DNA from: Babylonia areolata
Taxonomy: Eukaryota; Mollusca; Gastropoda; Neogastropoda; Buccinidae
Assembly (NCBI RefSeq): GCF_041734735.1
Contig: NC_134878.1
Coordinates: forward strand, 19,868,702 to 19,932,701
Reading direction: 5' to 3'
DNA: 64,000 bases
Shown: piece after piece, positions 35,441 to 49,500 of the stretch
How the letters are laid out: each line of letters begins with the position of its first letter
Numbering within the stretch: position 1 is the first letter of the stretch
Translations under genes and position numbers: made by a program
Notes under the pieces: generated by a model
What the model was told of the DNA's origin: nothing
Seen by the model: the letters and a program-made list of their open reading frames with translations, nothing else
Database searches by the model: none

Positions 35441-38400
35441 TTAGTTGGTTTGCAACACGATGGCGTGAGTGGAATCAGAAGCTGGTGGAATGCCTCGTTT
35501 GGGGACATGTGGGATGGTTTTCTTCACCATGGTGATGCAGTCGTTGATGGGACACACCGACAGGCACAGAGTGCAGCCTGTCCAACACAGCACCCACATT
35601 CAGGGAAAGTGAACCACAATAAGCCACAGCAAAAAAAAATAATGTATGTAGGACAGTCATTCAGTGAAACAAGACCACGATAAGACATAGCAAAAATAAC
35701 TATCACAGTTATTCAGAGAAATGGGACCACGATAAGACAGAGTAAAAAATAAACCTAATTGGCACAGACATTCAGGGAGGATCTTGATAAGACATAGTTA
35801 ACAAAATATCACATTACAAGCAGTCAGGGAAGGATCATGAAAAAACAGAGAAACCATACAAAATTACAAACACAGACAGGAAGGAAGAACCACGTTCAGA
35901 CAAAGTAACAAATAGCATCATGTAACAGTCAGGTACGGATCTTGATAAGACAGAGTAAATACATCACACTACTAGCACAGGTAAGGAGCTTGATAAGATA
36001 GAGTAAATACATCACATTACTAGCAGAGTCAAGGAAGGATCACAACACCACAGAGTAAACATATTACTATATAAACGGCCAAGAAAAACTGGATAGAAAG
36101 CCATCTGCCTGTCAAAATAAGCCACACAGTGAAAATCTTGCAACCATGCCAGCTGTACAAGAAAGTGGTACTTGTTATGTGATCTGCACATAGGTATGTT
36201 ATGTGGTGAAACTGGAGGAGCCCCCCTCCCCCAGCCCCCAGTTTCCAACATCGACAGTCAGAAAATCGCCATTCAGCCCATACCCATCAAATCAGCAAAA
36301 ACTGACAATGACATATTAGGCATTTCCAGACTACCAACTGAACTTTCTAAGCGATGATAATTTTCCAAAAGTTACTGTAAAGAATATCCTTCCACATTCA
36401 ATGACGATTTACAAGGTTTGAAACCAGGAAGACAAAGAATTTCAGGCTAAACCACCTGAGTGCTTTTTTTCTACCCTGGAATACAGCACACCAATAGAAC
36501 ATCCCAAGTTTACTGTTCCTACCAATGTGCTATATGGCTGCAGTCTCATGACCACTGTAGCCAGGATGGCCACAATCTTCATGTAAATCGGTCACAGGTC
36601 CCTCCCCTCAATCTTCAGGTAAATCAGTCACAGGTCACCTCCCCTCAATCTTCAGGTAAATTGGTCACAAGTAATTTACCTCCCTTGACAGGGAGCATTA
36701 CTTCATCAATTTTCAAATTAGGAACACTTCCTAATACATGGATTAATGTTTGTGTGATCAAAAATCAGTAAGATTTTTGTTTGATTTTGTTGTTTGTTTT
36801 AATAGTCATAACGGTATCATTAGGTCAGAAAGCCTAAAATTCTTTTAATTTAATATTCATGTGAAGGAATTTTGGCGCGACCTTTGAAATCTACTCAGTT
36901 ATTATACAAAATACCTTCTGCCTGACTACACCTGGACTCTCCCTAATCTGACACATGACCTTACCACACCATCACACCATAATGAAAAGACATAAATTCA
37001 AATTCTTTATCATGCCACGAGCTGCAACTTGAGGCAACCACGTATTTTTCCTGTGAAAACTACACAATCTAGAATCGGCAGTTGTCTGTGGACAGAAGGG
37101 CAGACAGAAGAAGAGAACAAGACAGTGGGAGCTATCAGGCACTCGGGGGAATACCAGAGTGATATGTCTTCTGAGATTCTAAGTTGTTTCTCCTGTGAAT
37201 GTAGAGTGTAAGTGACAGAAAACACTGACCGGTGCAGTCCTCACTGACATGAGGAAGGTGAGTGTTGACATCAAACGTTATTGCCTGGTAGCCTGAATCG
37301 TTGCATGTCATGTAGCACTTGCCACAGTTGATGCACATGTCCTGCAACACAACACTCTGGTATCAGAAGACTCACAAACACAACCTGTATCATACGCATG
37401 CATGTACACACACACAGTGTAAGCAAAAGCAGACATACAAACATATACTTACAGATGTTCACACCTCAATAAATATGACAATCACACGGAACAAAAATGT
37501 GAAGGTGCAACAGTATTCTCCAGGATGTTTCAACATCCTGATAACCCTTATTGCATTCTGAGGTATAACAGCAGTAGAAATTACATAGGGTGTGCCATTT
37601 GGAGTTTCCATACCGACAGAAAACCGCCAAAGTATGTCCACAAACACAGGCAATGTGTTGTACTTAAAATAAATAAATAAAAACTGTCCTCATAAAAGTT
37701 ATGCCAATCTCAGATAACATGCACAGTGGCCAGTACACTCAACTTCAGTTCTGCCTGTCTTAGGGTTGTCCCAACAATACCCAAAGGACTGTGGGTGGAG
37801 ATATGTTTAATGTCACTGATCTCCAAAAGTTCAAGCCTGTTACCTGTTTTTTGTGTGTTCAGTATCAATATTCAGAATACTAATCATGCACTCCATCTTT
37901 ATTCATGAAGGCATTCTGCAGGTTACATAGAAACATTTAACACCTTTGCCATACATTCGCCTTCAAAATGGGAGTACGGCTGCCTAAAAAGTGGGGAAAT
38001 TAAGTCATTGATGTAAAAAAAGCTCACTTAGAAATGAGTGAATCTGAAAGTTTACACAATCCAAAAATTCAGAAGAGGAGATGGACAGAGCGAACTTATA
38101 ATTTTGAATGTTGTGGCTCCCATAGCAGAGTGCTTCAGTCTCACTTGGATTGGGTGATGGCAATGGAGAGGGGGGTGGGGGGGTGGGTGAAGAAACAACA
38201 ACAGAAATATTTCAGATGATGGGTTATTTTCCAAAGCAATTTTCTTAAACATTAATTTGTCCGTTCTGTCAACGTTGACTAATATATGCAGTTACCAATA
38301 CTCTTGCAAAGTAAGGACTATATCCAACACATTCCTGGTCTTCAGGGGAAACAGCACACACTGAGAACTGACCTCATTGATCAGGGCCACCACCTGCAGG

Positions 38401-40366
38401 GAGTTGTCCAGTTCCTGGTACGCTGTGATCCTGTTCAGGGCTTGGCCAATCACATCCTGTCACACACACACACACACACACACGTGCGAACACAATACAC
38501 ATTCACACACACAAACATTTGCACGTGTACACACATACACACACACATGCAAACACAATATACATACACACAAAAATTTGCACATGTACATACACACACA
38601 GATCGAGTGGAGGTGAACAAAGTATCTAGAATAAGTGAATTCAAACAGTACACAGTCCATTGTAAACCCTGCCACCTCTTTGTATTTCAGACTAGAGAAA
38701 CTCAGTTTGCCTGTGTCAGGGCACAAAATACAACAGCCCCCACCACACCCACACATAGCCTGTTTTCATTTCTCCCCTCAACCATCTCACCACTTACTTC
38801 TTCCCAACAGTGACCACTGGTCAATGCACTGACTATTTTCATCACTTCTGGGAGAGGTACACATGAAAAACAACAACCGGATTCACAGAGGTTGTGTGGT
38901 GATCACCTTTAAAACAAAGCGTGAGGATGGAGGAAACAGTCACTGCAGCAGTCTGTATTGCTTCAGCTGGAGGTATGGCAACGTCTGCCCCTGGGTGAAA
39001 GGTGTTCCAGGTGTGGACAACAACACACACATGCTTCTTTGTAGTTGATTTTGTTGCAGCAGGAGCAGTTTTGCAACTTGGCACCAGTCCCGAAGACAGG
39101 GCTACACACATTGTAACATGTCCCCAACACTTGGTGACAGTTGTGGGCCAGTCTGGCAGCATGGCACTGGACTTTCTCAGTTTCAGTTTCTCATGGACGT
39201 GTCACTGTGTTCAGTATCAGTATCGGTAGCTCAAGGAGGCGTCACTGTGTTCGGACAAATCCATATACACCACATCTGCCAAGCTGATGCCAGACAAAGC
39301 CAAATAAGCTACACCTTATCTGCTAGGCAGATGCCTGACCAGCAGCTTAACCCAACACACCAGGTCGGGCTTTGAGTGCATGCATGTATGTTCGTTTATC
39401 TGTCAGAGTGGATTTCTCCTGCATAATTTTTCCAGAGGACAACACTTTACGTTGCCATGGGTTCTTTTTAAGTGCACCAAGTGCATTCTACACACGGAAC
39501 CTGGGTTTATCACCTCATCCGAATGACTAGACTTTCGTGATGGTGTTGATATGTCCTGAATTGTGGAGATCTAAGACGTGTGTTCTGTGACTGGGCCATC
39601 CAAAGCTCCTTGATCTTCTGGAGGTGACCTCCCTTCATCCATGTGTGACCTCAATAGTCAACTGTCAGACTTCACCAGTTCTGACTTGATTCCCCAGTCA
39701 CACTTCTGATGAAAGTCGCTAAGGATCTCTCTAAGTTTCAAACATTCCTCCATTTACAATGCTTTTTTTTTTTTTTTTTTTGTCATGGGATCCTGCATCA
39801 TTTCTATTTTCTCAAAAAAAAAAAAAAAAAAAAGAAGCAATAAATTCTAAAATAATCAGCCTTTAAAATGATGGGGTCTACATCGTCTCCACAGGCTGAC
39901 ATTGTGAAACTTGTTTTGTAAGGAGTTTTTGTCATCTTGAAGAATTCCGCCATGTTCAGCTGCACAATATGCATGCTGCTCTTTACAACATAAATAATAA
40001 GTGTACTTATATAGCACAGAGATAAATCAAAGTTCTTGTACACAAGTCATTAACACAGGCAAAACACAAGTTCACAGTAGAGACAGTAAGCAAAAGAAAA
40101 AAAGATGAAAACGTATGTTAAAACACCAGCATAAAAAAAAAATCGCTGGAGAGAAACTGCAGGTTGGAACTAGGGGCCAACTCCTATGGAAAGGAGAGGA
40201 AAGGCAGCTGACAAATGACCCTCACCTTGACCTTGGGGACCTCCTTCTTGGAGGCTCGGACAGGGCGGGAGACATCCAGTGGTGCAGCCAGGAGGTCAGC
40301 TTTCTCCTTCACTCCAGCCATCACCTTCTTCCTCTGCTCCCGGTAGGGGCCAAAGGAGGGGAGGTG
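35441..40366 (-). CDS. DPYD: DPYD exons for the C-terminal iron-sulphur domain
   Basis: Four exons. The first ([14 protein letters not shown]) is less conserved in its second half. Two CxxCxxCxxxC ligand sets follow: [11 protein letters not shown] in exon 37341-37230, and a second that starts at the end of that exon (DCTG) and finishes in the last exon (CTLCLSVCP). They hold two [4Fe-4S] clusters passing electrons to FMN. The protein ends THAIVLQTN with TAA at 35443-35441. Confidence 0.95.
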
Positions 40367-40695
40367 CTGTGGATGGGGACACTTACTGCATGAGCAAGAC
40401 CCTTGCAAGCTTTTGTTTAACAGAATCTGATGCATTTCTTAATTTACAAAAAAAAACTACAATTCTATATCTTCTAATCTGAACTGAGGATATATATATA
40501 TATATGTATGTACATGAGCTGAAGACAACACAGGCTCATTCCTATTCATCACACACACACACATACACACAAAAACAAAAAACTTCCAAGATTTCGTGTC
40601 AAAGAATCTGATGCATGTCTTCATCTAATTCAATATATTTCTGTCTGAATTTAGGATAAATCTGTACATGAATTAAAAACATTACAGGCTAATTC

Positions 40696-40738
<43 letters not shown>

Positions 40739-43700
40739 ACACTAAAAGATGTTAAACTTAAGAACGAACACACACTCACACACACACACACACACACAAA
40801 CACACCACACAAACAAAAACTGAAATCAGCATATCCCCCTATGCAAGCAAACAAGCGGCACAATCAGAGACCTTGCCGATGACGTCAGCCACGCGGGGCA
40901 CAGGTTTTCCACACTGGTGGACGGGGGTGGGGGGGCTCTGTCCCTGCCAGTCCTGAAGGCCCTCCAGGCTATCCAGGTAGAGCAGAGTCTTCAGCCCGCT
41001 GATGTAGTCCTGCACCACCGTGAAGTCCTGGTTCTGCACCGCGCTGCACACCTGTACCAACACACATGACACACATAACACACACATAGCACACATTACA
41101 CACGCACTCACACATGCATGCATACATGAACTCAAGCATGTATGCACACGCACACACACACACACACACACATAACACACAACACTCACACACAACACAT
41201 TACACACACACAACACAAAACACTCACACACCACACATTACACACACATACGCATGCATACACGAACGCAAGCATGCACACACACACACACACACACACA
41301 TATAACACACACACACACACACACACACATAACACACAACACTCACACAACACACATTACACACACATACGCATGCATACATGAACGCAAGCATGCACAC
41401 ACACACACACACACATACACACATTCACACACAAACACAAACACACACACACACACACACACACAAAGCATTCACAAGCTGACCAGAAGAATATCAGAAC
41501 TTCCTGCCACGTTTCATATCCAAAGTGGGGATGATGATTTTTTTACCCATGAATGGTTTCAACATCTGGCTTAGAATGGAGTATTTTCTGCATCTAACAC
41601 TGATGACGTAACTGGCGATTTCACTTTACTTTTTACAATATTTGAACATACAGTTGTCCCCGCTCAAGTCGACCTCGCTTAAATCAACCAATCGGATAAG
41701 TTGACACAAGTTTTTGGCCCCGGCCAGCCACATTCTTTATCTCTATAACATTTCCCAGCTTAAATCAGCCTCATGTAAGTGGATTCCTCGCATACAGCAA
41801 CCAAATTTTTGTGTCCCAGTAAAGCTTCGACCCTGATAAGTCAACATTCATGTCACATTCAATCCCCCCTGTCCCCTTTTCCAAAGGTCTTCAATCATCC
41901 CCAAGGAACTAGTCAGTGTCCTAAGCTGTCCTAGAATGTCCCCCCCCCCCGCCCCCCCCCAGCCCCCATGCTGTGTGGTCCCCCACCGACATCATTCAAA
42001 AATCTGTCCCAAAGCGTTCCCCACAAAACTACTAAAATAGAGAACTCTCTCTCTCTCTCTCTTGTGATCAGTACTAGTCAATACCTTGTCATACCAGCTA
42101 GAAAAGTCTTCACAATGCAAAACATAACTAAAACCTGCATTCTAATTTTTCTTCTTTTTTTTTCTTTTTTTTTTTATTGTCGTCACTTGTGGTCTGTGGT
42201 GGTCAACAATCCAACTGGAGTATTTGACAGTGATTTGAAAAAATCGAACAATAAAAGTGAAAAGTCCAAGATTTCTTTCATTGGGAAAGATGCTAGTACA
42301 TGTATATGACATTTTAGCACATGTAAATATATGATGACTTGTCACAGAATTACCAAATATACAGGAAACACTTTTTATATATTTTGTCTTGAAACAGTTC
42401 AGTTTCCATTTACAGATCAATGACACAATCTGCCTTTTATTGTGTTGTTCACGGCTGCCTACAATTCCATAAATTCTACTTATTTCTTCATGTAAATTGG
42501 AACAGCCTATATTCCTTTCTTTTATCTGAAAGTCTGATCGCTGGATCTGTTCCACTATACTATAACATTCTTGCAATGAAAATGGAAGAGATAAACATGT
42601 TGGCTCAGCTGATCCCTTTGCTCCTTTTTTTTGCAAATAAATAAACCTTCTCATTATAAAAAATGCCACAATGGAAAGGAATCCAGATAAAAGTTATGCT
42701 AGTGCCCTTCACTGACAGTAAATGAAATAGATGTCTAATTTCAATAGTAATTTCAAATCTAACTTTCGAGTGTATAGATTTGATAGCATTAATAACTGAC
42801 TTGGAGTCAACACAAAAAGCAATCTGGAATTTATCTTTTGGAAAATCAAGTAAAAAATTCAATGCCATAAGTACTGCAACTAGTTCTGCGGTAAAGACTG
42901 ACTATTTTTTCCCCACATTATATAACTTTTCTGCGTTTAGGCCAGGTATGATATATGCCACACCTGCATTATTCTCTCAATTACTTTAATCAAAAATATT
43001 TCCTTTGTCATCGGAGTAGGGTTCTTGTCTGTTCCCAATGTAAATCTAGGAGAAAAATGAGAGAGAGGAAAAGAAAAAGAAAGATCGGGGCGATGACAAT
43101 CACGATAATGATCGACAGATAGTGAGAGAAATCATGGGATTGCAAGAAATCGTGGGCTTACATAACCACTTTTTACTATTTGTCAATCATTTGGGGACAC
43201 GCAGTGATAGAGTATTTCTGTTCAGTTGAAGGAAGAGCGCCATGTACAGACCTGCAGCACGGAGGCCCCAGCATGCAGATACTGCAGTCCGGCCTCAGCG
43301 GAGTCGATACCCCCTGTGGCCAGGATGGGGAAGCCTGGAAGGGCGTTACCGATGGCTGAAACGGCCCGCAGAGCGATGGGCCGGATGGCGTTTCCTGACA
43401 CCCCTCCATACGTGGTGCGCTGTTCTCGCCCCACGCTCGGCCAGGCTGACGCATCGTTCCTCAGTCCCATGAGGCCAGACACAGTGTTGGTGGCAGTGAC
43501 ACCATCAGCATTTCCTTGGAAGAGAACATTGCAGTGTGTGTTGAAACCCTTGCTGCATGTTATCACTCTATCACTTCTATTTGTCACCAACGAAGAATGT
43601 TGAGGGTCATCATCAGTTAAAGCCTGTGCCACATACTGAGTTTCAAAGCAATGTTTTGGGACACAAAAGGCATTACAACATGGTGCTTTCTGTGCTGTCC

Positions 43701-46502
43701 AAAAGTGGTATCACACATCCGTGTTTTGCTTTAATGCATGGCTCAGTGTTTCTGAAACTTATTTTGAACATAATTTTGTTGGCTGTTACCTCTAACAGCC
43801 CACTTCATTAAAAAAACACACAAAAAAACCCAGCCAACACACAAACATGTCCAGTCTAAAATATGTCTATGAGGAACACTCCCAGCCACTTCAAACAGCA
43901 CAAGACCAGATGAATGGCCAAAGGAAATCAGATGAGCAAAACTGTAGAATAAAAACACACACTATGCCTACATGTGGATAACTGTGAACATGGGAGCTGT
44001 GGCCCACAAACAGAAAAAGACAACAACCAAAAAAAAAAAAAGAAAAAAGAGAAGGTATGCTGTACACAGAGCAATCACAATCATGAAAGGGGAGTTGCAG
44101 CCCACAAACAAAGAAAAAAAAAGCTGTACATAAAGCAATAACATGAAAATAACGCCTGCATATTGTTGTCATTGGTGTTATTTCTCCTTCCATTTCAAAC
44201 AGAACATTTACAATGTTCAACCTAACCAGGAAAAGAGCTCACACTGCCATTTACAATGTTCAACCTAACCAGCAAAAGAGCTCACACTGCCATTTACAAT
44301 GTTCAACCTAACCAGCAAAAGAGTTCACACTGCCATTTACAATGTTCAACCTAACCAGGAAAAGAGCTCACACTGCCATTTACAATGTTCAACCTAACCA
44401 GCAAAAGAGCTCACACTGCCATTTACAATGTTCAACCTTACCAGGAAAAGAGCTCACACTGCCATTTACAATGTTCAACCTAACCAGGAAAAGAGCTCAC
44501 ACTGCCATTTACAATGTTCAACCTAACCAGCAAAAGAGCTCACACTGCCATTTACAATGTTCAACCTAACCAGGAAAAGAGCTCACACTGCCATTTACAA
44601 TGTTCAACCTAACCAGGAAAAGAGCTCAGTCTAACATTTACAATGTTCAACCTAACCAGCAAAAGAGCTCACACTGTCCAACAACCTCACCTTCTTTCGC
44701 TGCCCTTGCAATGTCCACAATGTTGGTGACGTTGGGCGTCAGCTTGGCAAAGAAGGGGATCTTCACCGCCTGCCTTACCCACCGGCAGATGTTGCGTACA
44801 AGTTCAGGATCCTAAAAAGAACATTATATGATGGATTTAATACCAAAACAGCTGCTCACGTCATTACACATGCTTTTGTTTGCAATTTATGACAGGTGGT
44901 TTATACTTTGCTGCTCTTCATAACTGAGCGGTTAATTATGAAGCTGTTGAAAAGTCTTGTTAGCACATCAAGAAAATGACCCAAAACAACCAGGCAGGAC
45001 CCTGTGTCCTGTTATCTGAATCCTCATTTGTGATATGCAGCGGGAATGCTTTTCGTTGAACAATGCATGCCATTTGTCATTTGCCTTAAAACAAATATTA
45101 TATGAATCTGCATGTTGAAAGTGTCAAGAAACAATGGGAGAAGACATTGGACACTAGTTAAGCACAAATCACACTATGGAACTGACAAGCTTTGAACCTA
45201 CTTGACATCAAAATTCATCTACAAATTTCACTTTTCCTAATAAATGTAACCATTCATTCAATAATTGTCTCAAATGTCAACGGCAACTTCAGACAGGCGA
45301 GCAATGAGATACATAACTAGTTCGTGACAGGTGCGACAGCCAGGTGGTCAGAGCACTGGACTTCTAATCATAGAGTCCTGGGTTCGAATCTTGGCTGTCT
45401 GATATGCTGTGTGGAGATATTTCTGATCTCCAAGGTCAATATATGTGCAGAACTGTCAGTGCCTGAACTCCATGCATGTGTATATGCATGCCGAACATCA
45501 AATACACTTGTTTAAGATACCATAATCCATGGGTTAAGGAAACACAAACACACTCATCATGTACATCACCCCAAACTGGAGCATGCCTGTCAAAATGGTG
45601 GGAGTAAAAACAGCCCTAAAATCCCACTTGCAGAAACAAGTAATTTGGGAGTTTGCAGCCCATGAATGACAAAACAGAAGAATAGTCACCTGTCCACAGG
45701 CCAATCCCATGCCCCGCTCCCCCATGCCGTGAGGACAGGACAGATTCAGCTCCAGAGCGTGGGCTCCAGCTTTCTGCAACAGTTACATCACCATCTACAC
45801 TCAGCTTCAAACATCATGCCGGTAAAACATCGTTTATGCAACTGGTACAACAGGATCAATACATAAGATAAGATAAGATAAGATAAGAATAACTTTATTA
45901 TCTCCAACTGGAGAAATTTGGTCAGGTGCATTATCACAACATAGACAAGTAAACAACATGGGGACCATAACTGTAAAAGCCAACAACAGCCCCAACAAAT
46001 ATTACGAAGATACAAATGTAAAAAATATCACATACATCGTTTCATACATACATCCACACACTGCAGGTAATAACTAGTATTCTTAATGTAAAAACAGAAA
46101 GAATTAAGAAACATTATTTGAATATAATTATAAACATAGCCTACTATACTGCACATTGATTATAATAGACAGATAAGATAAGAATAAAGATGAATTGCGG
46201 AAAACCACAACCAGATAATCAGCACACACCGGCACCGCACCCCCCCACCCCCACCCCACACACGCGGATAACTTGATTAAACAAGAGTAATAAACATATG
46301 TTCTCAAATAAAAGCATTTCACATATTCGCTTTTAAAAACATTGCAATTAATTATTACATCGTAATTATTAAACAGAAATATATTTAGAATATGGACGTT
46401 AGCATTAGACATATTCATTGTACATTCATCCTGCATATTGCACATTATTCTTCCTACATATTGCACATTCATTATAACCAATTGTCACGTTTTAAGCTCA
46501 GT

Positions 46503-46537
<35 letters not shown>

Positions 46538-49500
46538 ACAACTAGAACAAGATACAGCCTATCATGCACGGACTTTCACACGTCTCACATGAGAGTGCGC
46601 GCGCGCACACACAGTTCTCAAGAATTTAAAAGGTGGATTGAACGTGGAATAAAAGTCTTCAGAGCTCTGGATTTCAACTTAAAAGTTCTGTAGCGTCGTC
46701 CTGATGGCAATAGCTCATAATACTTTGCTAAAATATGGGTGTCGTCAGTTGCTATCTGCCTGCTTTTTTTAACCACTCGACTTTCATACAGCTCTTGCAT
46801 ACTAGCTTGTTTCACTCCCACAATTTTACTGCATACACTCATGACATCGTTCAAAACACGCTTACTCCTCACTCCCAAACTTCCATACCAGCACATAAAT
46901 GAAACTGTAAGCACAGACTCGATACAACATCGATAATAACTTTGAAGAATATTTGAATTTATACCAACATTTCTAAGCTTCTGTAAACAAAAAATTCTAG
47001 ATTGACATTTCTTATGAATGGAATCAACATTTCTGTCAAAAGTCAGCTTATTGTCTAAGATGGTCCCTAAATATCTATATTCATTGACCCTCTCCACTGT
47101 TTGACCATTTATAACGACCATGCCTATACATCATCAACTTTCTGCAGCAGTTACATAACGATCAATGCTCAGCTTCAAACATCAAGCCTACACATCATCG
47201 ACTTCATGCAACTGTCACATCAGGAATTATACTCAGCTTTAAACATCATGCCTATAAAACATCAACTTTCTGCAACTGTTACACCAGGAATTATACCAAG
47301 CTTCAGACTTCATACCTATGCAACATCAACTTTCTGCAACTGTTACATCAGGGATCATATTCAGCTTTAAACATCATGCCTATATAACATCAACTTCATG
47401 CAACTGTTACATCAGGAATTATACTCAGCTTTAAGCATTATGCCTGTGCAACATCAACTTTCTGCAACTGTTATATCAGGAAATTCTCTTCTTCTTCTCC
47501 CTTAACTCTGTGAAGAGTCATGTCTGACCCGTTTTGGTGAGGTTTAGAATAATGGATATAGACTGTATAATCTATTGTAACAATCAAATATTGTAGCAGC
47601 AGTGTTTCAGAAATTTTCAATCTACAAAAAACTGCTGGTGGTTTTGTCTTTGTTCTCATTTTTATACAACCTTTTCCAAAAAAAGAAAATTTTTTTCCCT
47701 AAATTACGTTTATCTAACATACTTACCATGACCCACTAGTGCAGGCTCCGGCAGGGAGTCCAATTCCTGTCCTGTGCAAACTACTATCCGCCTATGCGGA
47801 GAAAACAAAAGAAGCTACAGCCGATAACCTCCCTGAAGTAGGTTACCTCCCCTCTGTATCCCTGACTAACTTCCTCTTTTTCCAGCAGCCATCTTGACTC
47901 CTGATCCTCTGCTCTTCATACGGCCAAGTTTTTTTCGTATTTTTGTCTGTCTATCGATTCTTTGACACTCATGTTTTGTTTCCGACGAAGACTTGTATCA
48001 GGTCACAAACTTACTTAGCTCATTTGGGCAACTGAGCTAAAATCATGGCGCAATCGTGAGGGCCCTCTACCTTGGGTTCTTTCAACAACAGGTGCAAGTA
48101 AAGTATTTGGGGCAGAAATTAAGCCTTGCGGACTTTCCATGCCTCCTCCACTCCCTCCGGTCAACCCCAGACCGCTACCACCTCCTACACCTCCTCCGGT
48201 GTCATCTCTGGGTTTGTTTACCCAGACAAAGATCAGTCAAAAAAACCCAACTTATATTCTTTGCTTTTATTTGAAATTGGTGAGTGAGGAAAGAACTCCA
48301 ATGTTAAGATTGAGAAAACCATCTCACTTCAGACATCTGTGCCAGCTCGGTCCAGTCGTCTTTGCTGTAGGCACACATGATACTGGCAATCAGCACCTGC
48401 AACCCACAAACCACATGAGAGATATAGTAACTACTACTATATACCTCTTTGTTTTTAATGAGAAAAGAAAATCTTTGAGCAGCTGTTTTTGCTGTCTTTT
48501 TTGTTTTTTTACTTGATGTTCTAAAATATCCAATGAAAATTTGTTTAACTCACTCGCTGCCATTGTCCGCATATGCGGACATCGTCGGAGAAAGCGTTGG
48601 ATGCCAATGTCCGCATATGCGGACTTGGATTTTAACTCACTCAGTACGGCCAGTCCTCTCTTCTCCGCTACACAGACCCCTGGGACGTCCAGTGGGTGTC
48701 TGAATGACCCAACCTTTATAGCTTCCGTCGTCAGAATTGTGGTATTCTTTGTCAACATTCACCTCTTCAGTATAAGAGCCTTCCTCTTGCAATATTTTGA
48801 TGATGGTAATTGGGGTGAAACGCTGTTAACGTCGTACTCTTTCGCCGTTCGTATGGAGAGAGTTAAAAAGTCGTGCTGTCGGAGTGACGCGTTGGATGCG
48901 AAAATCAAAAGCAGATGTGATATCTTACGTCACCTCTGGTCAGCTTTTCATTCACACACGCTGCGTGTGTGTCGCGATAAGCTCAACCGCACTTGATAAC
49001 AAAGCGTGCCCCCTGTCAGCTTTGTAAGTTGTTTGACAAGATGGCGTCACGGCGAAGTGTTCGACACGGTCGGAGAGGTGAAATGTTACTCAGCGTCGAA
49101 GATGCTTTGGAAATGATCCAAACTGAAGGCTCTGATGTCGAAGGAGATAATGTTGATTCTTCGGACAGTTAATTTGAACCAGATCCCGATGAACTAGAAA
49201 AAGATTCGGCCACTGAAGAGAGTGTTTACAATGGAGAGGAAAGTGAGGAACATGTGCCAGCAGATGAGACAGACACAGACGACGAAACCACTGAGGAAAT
49301 GGACGATTTTGCAAGTGTTTTCACCAGTGATTGGACTGACAATTTTTCCTTTTTCCCTCTTGCACATCCCTTCACTGGCATACCAGATTTGTCAGCTGAC
49401 TGGCCAGTCAACACCCAGCCGGTTGAGTTTTTTTCTTTGTTCTTTGATTTTCATTATGTAGAGACAATATTTTTTCTTGTATGAGTGAATTTCAACTTTC

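Noticed and set aside
37723-37850. Possible third copy of the tRNA-derived SINE
   Set aside because: Only a GTGGAGATATxT...CTGATCTCCAA piece is similar to the SINE body; no head or tail was found.
45327-45400. tRNA gene
   Set aside because: A and B boxes are present but the acceptor and anticodon stems do not close, and a second diverged copy shares a non-tRNA body; this is a SINE.
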